Assembly: GCF_006517535.1 (NCBI RefSeq)
Contig: NZ_VHQH01000001.1
Location: forward strand, 124,001 to 188,000
Reading direction: 5' to 3'
Origin: Schumannella sp. 10F1B-5-1
GTDB lineage: Bacteria > Actinomycetota > Actinomycetes > Actinomycetales > Microbacteriaceae
Length of the DNA: 64,000 nucleotides
The position numbers and the translations under genes are program-made. The notes beneath the pieces were generated by a model, which was not told where the DNA came from, searched no databases, and was given only the letters and a program-made list of their open reading frames with translations. Shown here one piece after another: positions 43,105 to 52,798 of the stretch (its first letter is position 1; each line of letters begins with the position of its first letter).

Positions 43105-44007
43105 CCGCTTGGCACCTAACCGTAAGTGATTCAAAGTTAGATTCAAGTGGAAGGCCTGCCACATCCCTCTTTAGGGGGCCGAGGATGAACCTCTACCTCG
43201 CCCACGATGCCTCCCCGGGAGTGGGAGCGATGCCCCCGGTACATCAGGGCGCTGCTGTCGCCGAACGTTTGGACAGTCCACACGCCCTTTCGCTGCCCCG
43301 CGAGGCGCCCACCGGGCTGGGCGCAGTCAGCGCGAACGACGAGGAGGCCCCACCGAGCAATAGTTCGGTCGAGGCGAAGTAGCTAGGCGGTGGCGGATCG
43401 TGCGAGCACGATTGTGAGCCGTGTGCGACTAACGCGCGGCCTTTCGGCGCCGGCAGCTCCGAGATTATCAGCGAGATACCCCCATGGAGATCACAGACGA
43501 AGCACCGTGATTCGCGCGAAATGTGTCCATTTCGCGTCCAGGCGAACGGCCAGGAGCCGAACTCGTGGGGCGGTCGACTGTGTTGCACGCTGGCATCAAC
43601 TCCACACGCACATCTCGGCCGCAACGGACGAGCGCTACCCCGCGCGGGTGGACGCACGGATCGACGAGCGTCCACCGGTCTCGCTCCCCGGCGAGGTCCT
43701 GAAATTGGGCGCGGATGCGCTCATGACCTGTCCTCGGGCGAGCCCCGTTTCGGTGACCGTGCTTGCTGGCGCGGAGGTCGTGCTCCTCGATGCGGCGCTA
43801 TGCGCATCCTCGACGCAAGCGTGTGCGGTGCGTACACGTCTCGCGTCGGGGCGCAATCTGCAGCTGTGGGTGTGGGTGTGGGTGTGGTCCAGCTCAGTGG
43901 AGGCGCGGCGCGCCCAGTCGTCTATCGACGCGTTAGCCAGACGCTCGCGTCCCGTCCGAACGGTTCTTCCGGATGCCGGAGACGACCCATGATCGCCGGC
44001 GTGCAGC
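43105..44007. other. Non-coding or decayed gap between toxin loci
   Basis: About 900 bp. Open frames exist on both strands (for example 43185-43382 and 43390-43992, plus) but lack convincing starts, ribosome sites or recognisable domains. A TG/GGG microsatellite (GTGGGT repeated) lies at 43865-43887. It probably contains the RHS promoter near 43120-43160, where AT content rises, and otherwise decayed sequence. Confidence 0.45.
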
Positions 44008-45021
44008 TCACTGCTCGGCGCGCAGTGTGGATCCGGTCTTCGTGGCGAGGCGAGTCAGCTCCGTCTCGATCGCATCCCATTCGGGCCCGGTCGCTTCGGC
44101 TGCCTCGATGACGAGACCGCGGAGTCTCCCCCCTGCCGAAATGGCGGTGACCGCGACGAGGTCGTCGCCGATGACGTACTCGCCGCCGTTGCGGATCTCG
44201 TCTCCGACGGGGGCGCCGGTGTCGGCGGAGAGCGTGCCGAGGAACCGCAGGATTGGAATCACGGCCCGATGGTCGAGCTGGGGGCTCATTTCATCGAGTT
44301 GCTCGTTAGCTCCGACCGGCGCGAGCTGCACTTCGACGCTCACTCCGCGACGCGGTTCGGGTTCAGGCGAGTCCTTTGATTTCAGGGTTGAGAAGAACGA
44401 AGGAACAGCTTCGTCTTCGTACGGCTTCTCATCCTCGGCAAGTAGCGGAGCCAGGATCGACTCTTCTGCGCCGACGAACTCGCGGCCAGTATCGCGAATG
44501 ACCTGATAGCCGAAGAGCTCCCGCAGTCTTGGCGGTCCGATTCCGTCTCCAACGAAGAGGTCGTAGGCGCATCCCTGCACGACCTGCTCCGCGATGAAGG
44601 GGATGCTGCCGTCGTAGAGGATTGTCGGCGCGTTCTCATCCATCCACTTGGCTCTGCCCTTCGGCTTCGGCCATAGGCCCCAGCGCGCGTCCGGATATTC
44701 GAGTCGGATCACCTGCATCAGATAGTGAACGACCCGATCCGACGCGTATTGCACGCGCAGCACCTCTGTGAAGGGTTCCCCGAAGAATCGGGCATGGGCG
44801 GACATCGCGCCCGCAGGCACTCCCGGCAGGCCCTTCTGAATCTGATCCGCAAACCACTCGGTCAACGGGAGGATGCTCGCCGCGCTGCCGTCCATCGTGT
44901 CAAGGGGGCCGCCGGTCCGATCCAGCTGGTGCGCTAGCGCGACGAGGTAGTCGTGCTCGCGCTCGCGAACGCTCGCAATGTAAGACTCGGCCTGGGCGCG
45001 AGTGAGTTCCCGAAAGTTCAC
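44008..45021 (-). CDS. Probable immunity protein for the 1563-aa secreted toxin
   Basis: 337 aa from GTG 45021, chosen because it overlaps the toxin stop as GTGA (TTG 45033 also possible). N-terminal helical segment (TRAQAESYIASVREREHDYLVALAHQLDR), then mixed domains; acidic overall; no signal peptide or membrane helix. Large for an immunity protein, and its C-terminal ~100 residues (HRAVIPILRFLGTLSADTG ... GGEYVIGDDLVAVTAI) form a separate strand-rich unit. The role is inferred from the coupling and position only. Confidence 0.55.
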   Translation of the reverse strand: MNFRELTRAQAESYIASVREREHDYLVALAHQLDRTGGPLDTMDGSAASILPLTEWFADQIQKGLPGVPAGAMSAHARFFGEPFTEVLRVQYASDRVVHYLMQVIRLEYPDARWGLWPKPKGRAKWMDENAPTILYDGSIPFIAEQVVQGCAYDLFVGDGIGPPRLRELFGYQVIRDTGREFVGAEESILAPLLAEDEKPYEDEAVPSFFSTLKSKDSPEPEPRRGVSVEVQLAPVGANEQLDEMSPQLDHRAVIPILRFLGTLSADTGAPVGDEIRNGGEYVIGDDLVAVTAISAGGRLRGLVIEAAEATGPEWDAIETELTRLATKTGSTLRAEQ

Positions 45022-48000
45022 GTGCGCGGCCAATGAATCTCGAACGGGATACCGGCCTTATTGAGAGCGTTCAGGATCATTTCCGAGGGCCCGATGCGAT
45101 TGGTCTCGTTGCTCGCGAGGAACACCCACTTGATCTGGTTCCCAGTCGTAGCCTTCATCTGTTTGTCCTTGTAGATCTGCGCGATCGCGCTCGCAAACGT
45201 TGGGGTTCCCGTCTTCACCTCAACGAACATCGTCTTGCCATTCGCCAGCGGCACGTGGAGATCGTAGTATCGATACCGCACGAAGCTAGGTGGGTTGACG
45301 AGGGTTCGGACTCGGCCCGGCAACGCCACATTGAACGCGCCAGCTGCATACTCTTCACCCGCAGCACCCCGAAGCCTGAAGTTGTCTCCGTGGATGAACT
45401 TCGGCAGCTCGGCTCCCGGGTGCAACGTGGTCGGCTCGGCTTCATCGATGAAGCGCTTGAGCAACTTGGGATCCACGCTCTGCACCAGGCGGGCCATCGA
45501 CTCAGTGCTGGTCATTCCAGCGGCGCCGAGCTTGGACCGAAGCCCGTTGTCGAGTCCGTCGAGCATTCGAGCTCCGAAGGGCAGCGCTCCCGATGCGGAG
45601 ACTGACGCCCTGCCGACGGCCGCTGGCGCCGCCCGGAATGCGGAACCGCTGCCGAGGATCGCTGTGCCGAGTCGATAGGCAGCGAGCTTCTGCTTGAAGG
45701 CGACTCGGGCCATGTAGCGGATGATCTTGACGACCGTTGCTTCGATGTCGCCGACGGCGGGGATCAAACCGAAGATGATCAAGCCAGCGGACAGGAAGTC
45801 GGCTTCGCCGAGGAAGCTGACCGCGTCGCGAACGTCGCCGAAGATCAGATAGCCACTGATCAGATTGCCGATGAGCCAGCCAAGCGAATCGCTGGGGCAG
45901 TACTCGCCGCAGATGAATCCGACGGAAATGTCCTGCAGCAGCGCGATATCGGAGACTCGATCGGTGAAAACGATGGGGTCGTAGCCGTTGCCGATTCCGT
46001 CGATCTCGACGTTGTCGGTGTAGCCGTCGCTGTCCGAGTCGGTACGCAGCGGGTCCGAGCCCCACGTGAGTTCGCGACCGTCGTTGGCTCCGTCGTAGTC
46101 CATGTCCGGCTGAAGCGCGTTCATGCCCAGGTCGACTTCGTCGAAGTCGGATGCGCCGTCGCTGTCGCTGTCGACCTTCTTGGGGTTGGCGGTGACGTAA
46201 TAGCCGGCGGTCTTGGACGTTGTCGGAACGGCAAGGTCGGATTGGGTTGCCTTCAGCCCGACTTCCTCGCCATCGGTGAGGCCGTCGCCGTCGGTGTCGG
46301 CCTTGTTCGGGTTGCTGGTGACGCGTCCGAGCTTCGTGGCGCCGAAGCCGGACATGACGGGGACGACGCCGACGGTTTCAATCCAGTCGTTCAGGCCGTC
46401 GCCGTCGGAGTCGACGTTGGGGTCGGCGTCGCTGTTGTCGACGAACGGGGTGACTTCGTCGACCCAGTTTGCGATGTCGCCGGCGGTGGGCACGTAGGAG
46501 TAGGTGCCGCCGCTGTTGGTAGCGAGCGCCTGCATCCACAGGGCGTCATCGGGGTTGTCGGAACCGACATCGAGGACGTGGACCGGCGCGTCGGTGCGGT
46601 CGCGGAAGACGGTGTAGTCGCTGCCCCAGGCGTCTTCGTCTTCGTCGCTGAGCTCTGCCAGCGGGACGAGCTTCCCGTCGGTGACCAGCACGACGGTGTG
46701 GATGCGGCAGACCGCTGCGGCAGATGCCGGGTCACCATAGGTGTTCTGGTCCGCGTCTCCGAAGAGAGACTCCCCGAGCCAGGACGGCTCCGACCAGCCG
46801 CTCCAGTAGTACTCGTCGATGAGACCGCTTGCGGATCGGTACTCGTCGACCTTCGCCTTGGCTTGCGAGACCGGGAGAAGTTCGGTGCTCTGGGCCCATG
46901 GGATCAGGAAGTTCCAGTCCGGCGGGTGGTTGCCCATCGCCCGGCCGGTGAAGCTGGACTGGCCACCGGCACCGCGGGCGATGCCGCCGATCAGGCCGAC
47001 CTCGCGGACCGAGGCGCGGTCGCCAGGCTTCAACGCGTCGAGGATCTCGTCGACCGCGTTGAGTCGCTCGTTGGTCGGGTCGGAGTCGGTGACGCTCCAG
47101 GTCTGGTCGAGGATGATCTGGACGTCCATCGCGGGATGCCCATCGAGTGCCGCCTGGCACTGGTTGGCGTTCCCACGCCACTCGGCCATGTCAACGATTG
47201 CGTAGCGCAGGCCGAGCTCGGGCGAGTGGATGGTGATGGTGTGCGCAGCAGTCGACACGGAGACGTTCTTGTTGGTGAACTCCCAAGTGGCGGTCGCGTC
47301 GTTCCACACGATCGGGGCGAGGCTCGCCAGACGTTCCTGGGCGTAGCTGGCGGGGTAGCCGAGAGTGAGCGACGTGGCTGCAGTCGGCATCGAGGTGGTA
47401 GCGACGCCTCTCCGCGCGACCGGACCCGACGGGTCCGCATCGTCGTCAGTGTTCTCGGTCTCGACGGTGGTGATCGCGGCGGTGGCGGTGATGATGCCGG
47501 CGATGTCCTCCGGCGGGGTCGATTCGACGCGGAGCGTGGACGCATCGCGTCCGCTTGCGTCGACCTCGGCCACTGCTGTCAGCTCGGTGAAGTCCCCGGA
47601 GGGGTTCGGCCCGGCGTAGGGATCGAGCGGCGCTGCAGAGAGGGTGTAGGTGCCGACCTCGTCGCCGTCGAGGGTCCCGTTGCCGTCGGTGTCGGCCAGC
47701 AGCGGGCTTGTGCCTAGAGCGATCTCGTCGCCGTCGGAGAGTCCATCACCGTCGGAGTCCGCGAGGAGGGGGTCGGTCCCGGAAGCGATCTCGCCTCCGT
47801 CGGGGAGGCCGTCGCCGTCGGTGTCTCGGTCGGCCGGTTTCGTGCCCGCCGCGAACTCGGCGCTGTTGATCGCGCCGTCGTTGTCGGAGTCCTCATCGGC
47901 GTCGCCGATTCCGTCGCCGTCGGTGTCGTCATTGCGGGGGTCGGTGAGGCCGGAGAGATTCAGCACCTCTTCGGCGTCGCTCAGTCCGTCGTTGTCGCTG

Positions 48001-49709
48001 TCGACGAGTGTCGGCTCGGTTCCGACTCTCTGCTCTGCGGCGTCGGAGAGCCCGTCGCCGTCGGTGTCGATGCCGCCGGCGCTGGGCGTAGCGGTCGCCG
48101 TCGTCGCGACCGCTCCCCATCCGGCGTCGTTCTTTGCTCGGACGGTGAAGGTGTATTCCGTGCCGTTGGCAAGGCCGTCGATGGTGGCGCCCTGCGTCGT
48201 CCACGTGCTGGTCGCGGGCACGGTCTTGGTGATGTTGCTCGGCGTCGCGGTGACTTCGTATTCGGTGACGGGTGAGCCGTTGTCGTACGCGGGCGTCCAG
48301 TAGATGTCGACTTCGCCGTCTCCAGGGCGAGCGGTGGCGACTTCGGGAGCGGCGGGAACGTCGTACGCGACGAAGCTGATGTAGGCGGCGTTGCCTCCGC
48401 CGGCGCTGTTGTTGGCCCAGACGACGGTGGCGTAACTGCACCCTGCGGTGAGCCCGGGGTAGTTGATCGAGGTCTCGATCTGGTTCGTGAGGGGCCCGTC
48501 CCACGTGCAGTAGTCGTCGGAGCGGACGCTGTAGTCGATGATGGGCGCCCCGCCATCGTCGGTTGGCGGGTCCCAGCTGACAGTCGCGTCGGTCCCGCTG
48601 CCGTTGAAGGTGACCGCGATGTTCTCGGGTGCTTCGGCGACGGTGGGGAGCACCTCGATCGCGAGCGAGCGGGCAGGACCGGTTCCGAGGGCGTTCGTGT
48701 AGGCGATGGTCGCGGTGTAGCTGCCGATTGGGAGGTCATCGAATGTGATGCTGCCGGACCCGTTGACGGGGCTGGTCTGCGTCAGCCCGCCGGGGTCGAG
48801 GGTGACGGTCGCGCTCTGGATCGGCGCATAGGGAGGATCCTGCGGCGAGAACCAGGAGACGGTGGCGGAGTTCTTGCCGCTACTCGCGCTGACGTAGTTC
48901 GGCTCTCCGGGGACCCGGCTCACCGTGTACGTGTGCCATTCGGTCCATTGGGAGACGTTCTCGGTGTAGGTGAGCGCCCTCCACCGGAAGGCGCCGACGC
49001 CGAGCCACGAAGGGTAGAAGCTGAGCTCTGTGTCTCCCGGTTCGAGGGTGGCCCACCAGCTTGCGGCGTACTGGCTGGTCCCGTCCTCGTAGGTGCGCTC
49101 GACTTCGAAGGCGGCGTCCAGGCCTGCGGAGGCGTCGGTGTCGCTGACGTTAATGATCAGCTCGGGGGCGGTCGTGGAGATTGCCCCGTTGGCGGGCGCG
49201 ACGACGTCGGGCGGATCGATGTTCTCGTTGATGTGAATGCGGATCGCGCTCGACCACGGGCCTTCGCTCCCATCGACGATTGCGCGCGCGGTGAGGAAGT
49301 AGTTGTCGCCCGCGGTGAACGTGTTCGCGGCCGGAATCCACTCAGCCCAGGAGTCTTCGTCATAGGGCTCGTCGTTGCGGGTGGCGGCCACGGTGACGGA
49401 GTCGACGACGATCGCGCTATCGGAGTCGACGACGTGGATTTCGTAGCTGTAGTCGGGGCGAGAGTCGTCGGCGTCGGAGGTCCCGAGCTGGATGATCGCG
49501 CCATCTTCGGGAATGAAGGTCCAACCACTGGCCGTCATGAAGCCACTGACCCACGTCACCGCGGGCACGACCGACGGCGACGACGAGTCGGCGTGGGCCG
49601 CGTCGTCGGGTGTCGGAAGAATCGCCCCGGTAATCGCCACGGCCGCAGCCACGAAAAGGCCGATCGTTGCCCTGAGCTTGTTCGTGGCTTTCGCGCGCGT
49701 TTGAGACAC
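45018..49709 (-). CDS. Secreted FN3/TSP3/VWA-like polymorphic toxin with nuclease-like C-terminus
   Basis: 1563 aa from GTG 49709, which yields a Sec signal (LRATIGLFVAAAVAITGAIL ... AHA). Order: signal; a strand-rich domain; about three FN3 domains (~265-545; ATVSWDPPTDDGGAPIIDYS); calcium-binding thrombospondin type-3 repeats (~550-690; DTDGDGLSDAAEQ, DSDNDGLSDAEE); VWA-like domain (~855-1090; DVQIILDQTWSVTDSD, VVLVTDGK); more TSP3 repeats (~1090-1235); a hydrophobic pre-toxin region (~1265-1330); C-terminal ~140 residues with RYYDLHVPLANGKTMFVEVK, the Asp...Glu-X-Lys of PD-(D/E)XK nucleases. Likely a DNA-cleaving exotoxin that is Sec-exported and Ca2+-rigidified. The overlapping 337-aa gene is the likely immunity gene. 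Confidence 0.85.
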   Translation of the reverse strand: MSQTRAKATNKLRATIGLFVAAAVAITGAILPTPDDAAHADSSSPSVVPAVTWVSGFMTASGWTFIPEDGAIIQLGTSDADDSRPDYSYEIHVVDSDSAIVVDSVTVAATRNDEPYDEDSWAEWIPAANTFTAGDNYFLTARAIVDGSEGPWSSAIRIHINENIDPPDVVAPANGAISTTAPELIINVSDTDASAGLDAAFEVERTYEDGTSQYAASWWATLEPGDTELSFYPSWLGVGAFRWRALTYTENVSQWTEWHTYTVSRVPGEPNYVSASSGKNSATVSWFSPQDPPYAPIQSATVTLDPGGLTQTSPVNGSGSITFDDLPIGSYTATIAYTNALGTGPARSLAIEVLPTVAEAPENIAVTFNGSGTDATVSWDPPTDDGGAPIIDYSVRSDDYCTWDGPLTNQIETSINYPGLTAGCSYATVVWANNSAGGGNAAYISFVAYDVPAAPEVATARPGDGEVDIYWTPAYDNGSPVTEYEVTATPSNITKTVPATSTWTTQGATIDGLANGTEYTFTVRAKNDAGWGAVATTATATPSAGGIDTDGDGLSDAAEQRVGTEPTLVDSDNDGLSDAEEVLNLSGLTDPRNDDTDGDGIGDADEDSDNDGAINSAEFAAGTKPADRDTDGDGLPDGGEIASGTDPLLADSDGDGLSDGDEIALGTSPLLADTDGNGTLDGDEVGTYTLSAAPLDPYAGPNPSGDFTELTAVAEVDASGRDASTLRVESTPPEDIAGIITATAAITTVETENTDDDADPSGPVARRGVATTSMPTAATSLTLGYPASYAQERLASLAPIVWNDATATWEFTNKNVSVSTAAHTITIHSPELGLRYAIVDMAEWRGNANQCQAALDGHPAMDVQIILDQTWSVTDSDPTNERLNAVDEILDALKPGDRASVREVGLIGGIARGAGGQSSFTGRAMGNHPPDWNFLIPWAQSTELLPVSQAKAKVDEYRSASGLIDEYYWSGWSEPSWLGESLFGDADQNTYGDPASAAAVCRIHTVVLVTDGKLVPLAELSDEDEDAWGSDYTVFRDRTDAPVHVLDVGSDNPDDALWMQALATNSGGTYSYVPTAGDIANWVDEVTPFVDNSDADPNVDSDGDGLNDWIETVGVVPVMSGFGATKLGRVTSNPNKADTDGDGLTDGEEVGLKATQSDLAVPTTSKTAGYYVTANPKKVDSDSDGASDFDEVDLGMNALQPDMDYDGANDGRELTWGSDPLRTDSDSDGYTDNVEIDGIGNGYDPIVFTDRVSDIALLQDISVGFICGEYCPSDSLGWLIGNLISGYLIFGDVRDAVSFLGEADFLSAGLIIFGLIPAVGDIEATVVKIIRYMARVAFKQKLAAYRLGTAILGSGSAFRAAPAAVGRASVSASGALPFGARMLDGLDNGLRSKLGAAGMTSTESMARLVQSVDPKLLKRFIDEAEPTTLHPGAELPKFIHGDNFRLRGAAGEEYAAGAFNVALPGRVRTLVNPPSFVRYRYYDLHVPLANGKTMFVEVKTGTPTFASAIAQIYKDKQMKATTGNQIKWVFLASNETNRIGPSEMILNALNKAGIPFEIHWPRT

Positions 49710-50103
49710 GTCAGACCCCCATGATCCAACCGCGCCACGCATGCGCGACGCCCCCGAGACAAGCCAAATGCGAGGATTCACCGGCTCCTGTCGAGACAGT
49801 AGCCACAAGCCGGGACGACCGGTCTCCCCCACTACGAGGTACACGTGCCCGGACCGGGCGTCAGCCTCGCCGCCCCGCCGCATCCGCGCTTCCCAACTCG
49901 CGAGCTGACTGCGACTTCGGTTGCGAATAGCGCAAGCGCTCAACTCGCGGTACCCCTCTTGTTATCCGTGTGCGAAGAACTCGCCCTGAGATGGAGGGGG
50001 CGAGGTCTTGTTTTCCGGCATCCATGACCAAGTCAAAACGAGGTGATGCCGTTCAGTTGCACTCGTTTGTGGTCAAATCATGGTCACGTTCTCGGTGGGA
50101 TCG
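49710..50103. other. Gap upstream of the large toxin
   Basis: About 390 bp. The toxin frame continues upstream to 49943 but without a better start or signal peptide. No gene is supported. The promoter of the toxin operon should be here, and AT-richer DNA at 50020-50095 is a candidate, but no clear -35/-10 pair was identified. Confidence 0.4.
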
Positions 50104-50595
50104 TCAATCCCGCGGACCGAGGCCGAGCGACCGGTTCATGACCGCCAGCATCAACGACCGAGAACGCCGTAGGGGCTCAAGGTCAATCGCGAGCACAGTG
50201 GAGACGTTTCCGGCTGCCTGGGTCGAATGGATCCGATCAAGCACCGCTTCGTGATATCGACCTGCGCAGTTTCTAACGGCGTCCGGTCCGAGAAGCACTA
50301 CGCGCGACTGGGCTCGTTGCACTTCCTCTGCGATCACTTCACCACGTGCCTCGAGTTGCTCCACGGACTCCCCAGCGGCGACATGCTCCACCCACGACGT
50401 GCAAAGCAAATCCATCCAGGTGTCCAGCGCCGCAAGGAAATCTCCATATGCCTGAAGACGTGCGGCGCGTGCCCAGCGCATCTGTTCTCGCCTCCCCTGG
50501 ATCACCGAGCCCACGAGGCTGAATGCTCCGCTCAGGAGCGCGCCAGCGACCACTCCACTCAGTCCAACAAGCAGCGTCCATCCCTGTTCCGGCAC
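50104..50595 (-). CDS. Membrane-anchored hypothetical protein
   Basis: 163 aa. One N-terminal membrane helix (WTLLVGLSGVVAGALLSGAFSLVGSVI, ~6-32) is followed by a basic stretch (QGRREQMRWARAARLQAYGDF) and a helical cytoplasmic domain. Similar one-helix proteins occur as conserved hypotheticals in actinobacteria. It is divergent from the gene at 50790. No link to the toxins can be shown. Confidence 0.6.
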   Translation of the reverse strand: MPEQGWTLLVGLSGVVAGALLSGAFSLVGSVIQGRREQMRWARAARLQAYGDFLAALDTWMDLLCTSWVEHVAAGESVEQLEARGEVIAEEVQRAQSRVVLLGPDAVRNCAGRYHEAVLDRIHSTQAAGNVSTVLAIDLEPLRRSRSLMLAVMNRSLGLGPRD

Positions 50596-50789
50596 TACGC
50601 CAGTGTCCTAGATCATCGTCAACACTGAGGGACCTCTTCCAACGACTTATTTTTGGGGGGGGCACCAACCGGGATTCGTATCGCTGCTCAGTCGCCGGCG
50701 GCAACAATCGCATTCCCAACGCCGCGTCGCCCTCGTGTGTGTCGATCCCTGCCAGCATCCGCCGCCATCCCTGCCTCTACACTTCCGCC

Positions 50790-51560
50790 ATGCGCATGCA
50801 GGGAGGGGCAGACGAAGAGCTGCGATGGGTCAAGAAGCCTGAGGGAGCATACCGATCCCGCTCCAACCGCACGGCTGGGTACGAAACAGAGCTGATCCGC
50901 GATAGCGAGGGCAGGCTGCTGGGCCCCAGTGAGTCGCGCGCAGCAATCTTCGATGAGGTCTCGGAGCCCGGCAAGCGACACACCGCTCGACCCGACCCTC
51001 GTCAGCAAGTGGCCGAAGCGATGCTGGACGCTGCGATCGCTGCCGCCTCGCCCTACTTAAGAAAGGCAATAGAGGCCGGCGTCGAGATGGGGCTCGACGC
51101 CATCGTTCAGCTCGTAGGGTGGGCGCGCCGCAGGGCGGAAGAACATAAGGCCGTCTCGATGAACGAGAAGCAGCCCTCGCCTCCGCGAACGCGGTCTCTC
51201 AAGGTCATGGACGTTGAGTTCGTCGACGACGAGCCGGGCTCAGCGATCGAGGCGAACCGACCGCTCATCAGCGGTGATGAATACCGAGGGCGGTTCCTGT
51301 CAGCTCTCGCTGCGGAACGGTATGCAGCCGAGGAGAAGCGACGCCTCGCGCGCGTACGAGTCGCAGACGAGGCGCTATCCCCAGAGCTTCGAGTCGCCCT
51401 TCGCGCTGCGCTGGTCAAACCCGCAATTGAGCTGGATGAAGAGACGTTGGCCGTTGTGGTCGAGTTCCTAAATGGATCGCAAATCGAGGGCGGCCCGTAC
51501 CTGTTGCTCCCAGCGACGGACGAAGACCCTTCCGGCGGCGGCGAAATCGGGAGAAGCTAG
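50790..51560 (+). CDS. Hypothetical protein (256 aa)
   Basis: ATG 50790 (or 50796, MQGGADEELRW). The frame is open further upstream but that part overlaps the divergent gene. The protein begins with a short basic region, then a helix AEAMLDAAIAAASPYLRKAIEAGVEMGLDAIVQLVGWARR (~95-135), a linker, and a C-terminal helical pair (DEYRGRFLSALAAERYAAEEKRRLARVRV) with LDEETLAVVVEFL. It has no signal peptide. No known family recognised; it may be an island-specific gene. Confidence 0.55.
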   Translation: MRMQGGADEELRWVKKPEGAYRSRSNRTAGYETELIRDSEGRLLGPSESRAAIFDEVSEPGKRHTARPDPRQQVAEAMLDAAIAAASPYLRKAIEAGVEMGLDAIVQLVGWARRRAEEHKAVSMNEKQPSPPRTRSLKVMDVEFVDDEPGSAIEANRPLISGDEYRGRFLSALAAERYAAEEKRRLARVRVADEALSPELRVALRAALVKPAIELDEETLAVVVEFLNGSQIEGGPYLLLPATDEDPSGGGEIGRS

Positions 51561-51921
51561 CCGTACGAGGACATGATGTTGCTGCTACGTCCCCGAGCAG
51601 GGGAGGTTGGTCGTCTCGCGCGGCACACGAGCCGGTCGTTGGCACCGATCGCCTCCTTCGGACGGTCTAGCTCGTCCTTCAGCAGCGGTTGGGGCGGCGG
51701 GCAACTTCCGAGTCTGGCGTGAGTGGATCGTGACCCCGTTAAGTGGTGGAGCGGGTCTGCGTTGGAGTTGATGCTGAGAAGGCGACCGACAACGACGTCC
51801 ATATTGACCCACAGGGCCGATGAGCCGATTCGGCCCAGCGCCACCGGCGATAAGTGTTACAGCCCTGTCCCGATCGACATCACCAAGCCGAAGTAGTTGC
51901 GAGCGTGAGAAGCTTCTTCAC
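51561..51921. other. Gap without a supported gene
   Basis: About 360 bp. The frames on either strand (51557-51844 minus; 51820-51921 plus) have no domain, ribosome site or neighbour coupling. The plus strand at 51720-51760 has a stretch resembling transposase/IS edges only loosely. Nothing further can be said. Confidence 0.4.
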
Positions 51922-52671
51922 ATGCGGATCGAAGGAACCGACGGGGTCGCGGAGTTCCGAGACAACGACGTGCGATTCGAGTTCTCGGCGAAGGCGGCCA
52001 AGAAGAAGCGTGCGAGCGACATAACATTCCCACTCAACCGCATTCAGAGCGTCGAGTACCGGCCTGGACGAGGCAGCGAAGGGCAACTCGTGATATTTGC
52101 CCGTGGTTATAGCGGTCACGTTGGTGCGGCGAGCTCGGCCACGATCGTCGTCGGCCCACATCAGGCAGGACAGGTCTTCGCGGCCTCCGTCTCAGCAGCA
52201 GTCGGCGCGACAAAATCAGTGGCCGAAGTGAACGCCGAACGAGCGGCCGAGTCGGCCGAGTTGGCACGCACCTACGACCAGACCGTGAGACGCGAGCGGC
52301 AAGAGGTCCGTGAGGATCCTGCCACCGCAACGTTCCGCGGCTTCTCAGTACGTAGCGGCCGCTTGTGGAAGGGGACGACCGCCTCGTGGCCGCTAGGCGG
52401 CGCCGACGTCCATCTTGATGGCACGACGTCATCACGGATGAGCTTCGGGCGCATGGTCGGGGGCGCTGCGGTCGGCACCGTCATTGCGCCGGGCCTCGGC
52501 ACTGCCGCGGGCGCGGTCATCGGGGCCTCCGCGCGCAGAGACACCTCACGGCGCTTCCTTAGCATCCACACCAGCAGCGGAACCATCACGATCGAGTACA
52601 CACCAGCGGAAGAGTCAGCCGCTCGACGGTTTGCGGACAGTGTCGAGCGCTCTGCCGCGGTTTCCGAGTAG
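51922..52671 (+). CDS. DUF4429-domain protein
   Basis: 249 aa from ATG 51922. The N-terminal ~100 residues (MRIEGTDGVAEFRDNDVRFEF; RIQSVEYRPGRG; GQLVIFARGY; AGQVFAASVSAAVG) match the DUF4429 PH-like domain. A second, similar half follows (FRGFSVRSGRLWKGTTASWPLGGADVHLDG), then a Gly/Ala-rich hydrophobic segment (GGAAVGTVIAPGLGTAAGAVIGASARR) and a last strand pair (SIHTSSGTITIEYTP). It could be membrane-associated through the glycine-rich segment. Function unknown. Confidence 0.65.
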   Translation: MRIEGTDGVAEFRDNDVRFEFSAKAAKKKRASDITFPLNRIQSVEYRPGRGSEGQLVIFARGYSGHVGAASSATIVVGPHQAGQVFAASVSAAVGATKSVAEVNAERAAESAELARTYDQTVRRERQEVREDPATATFRGFSVRSGRLWKGTTASWPLGGADVHLDGTTSSRMSFGRMVGGAAVGTVIAPGLGTAAGAVIGASARRDTSRRFLSIHTSSGTITIEYTPAEESAARRFADSVERSAAVSE

Positions 52672-52798
52672 CTGCGCGAAGGACGTTACAAGCTGCCGCT
52701 GAGATCAGCTTCTCCCTGAGTACAGCACTCCACTGTGCCGCCCGGGCGGATGGCGAAACAGCCTGACAGCAGTCAGGCACGCTGCCTCGGAGACTGGC

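Noticed and set aside
43390-44111. Plus-strand frames between the two toxin loci as genes
   Set aside because: Two overlapping frames of equal quality, no ribosome site, no domain, low-complexity GTGGGT run inside; more likely decayed DNA.
46242-47717. 491-codon plus-strand frame inside the large toxin
   Set aside because: Gly/Val/Asp-rich antisense of the TSP3 and VWA-like coding repeats.
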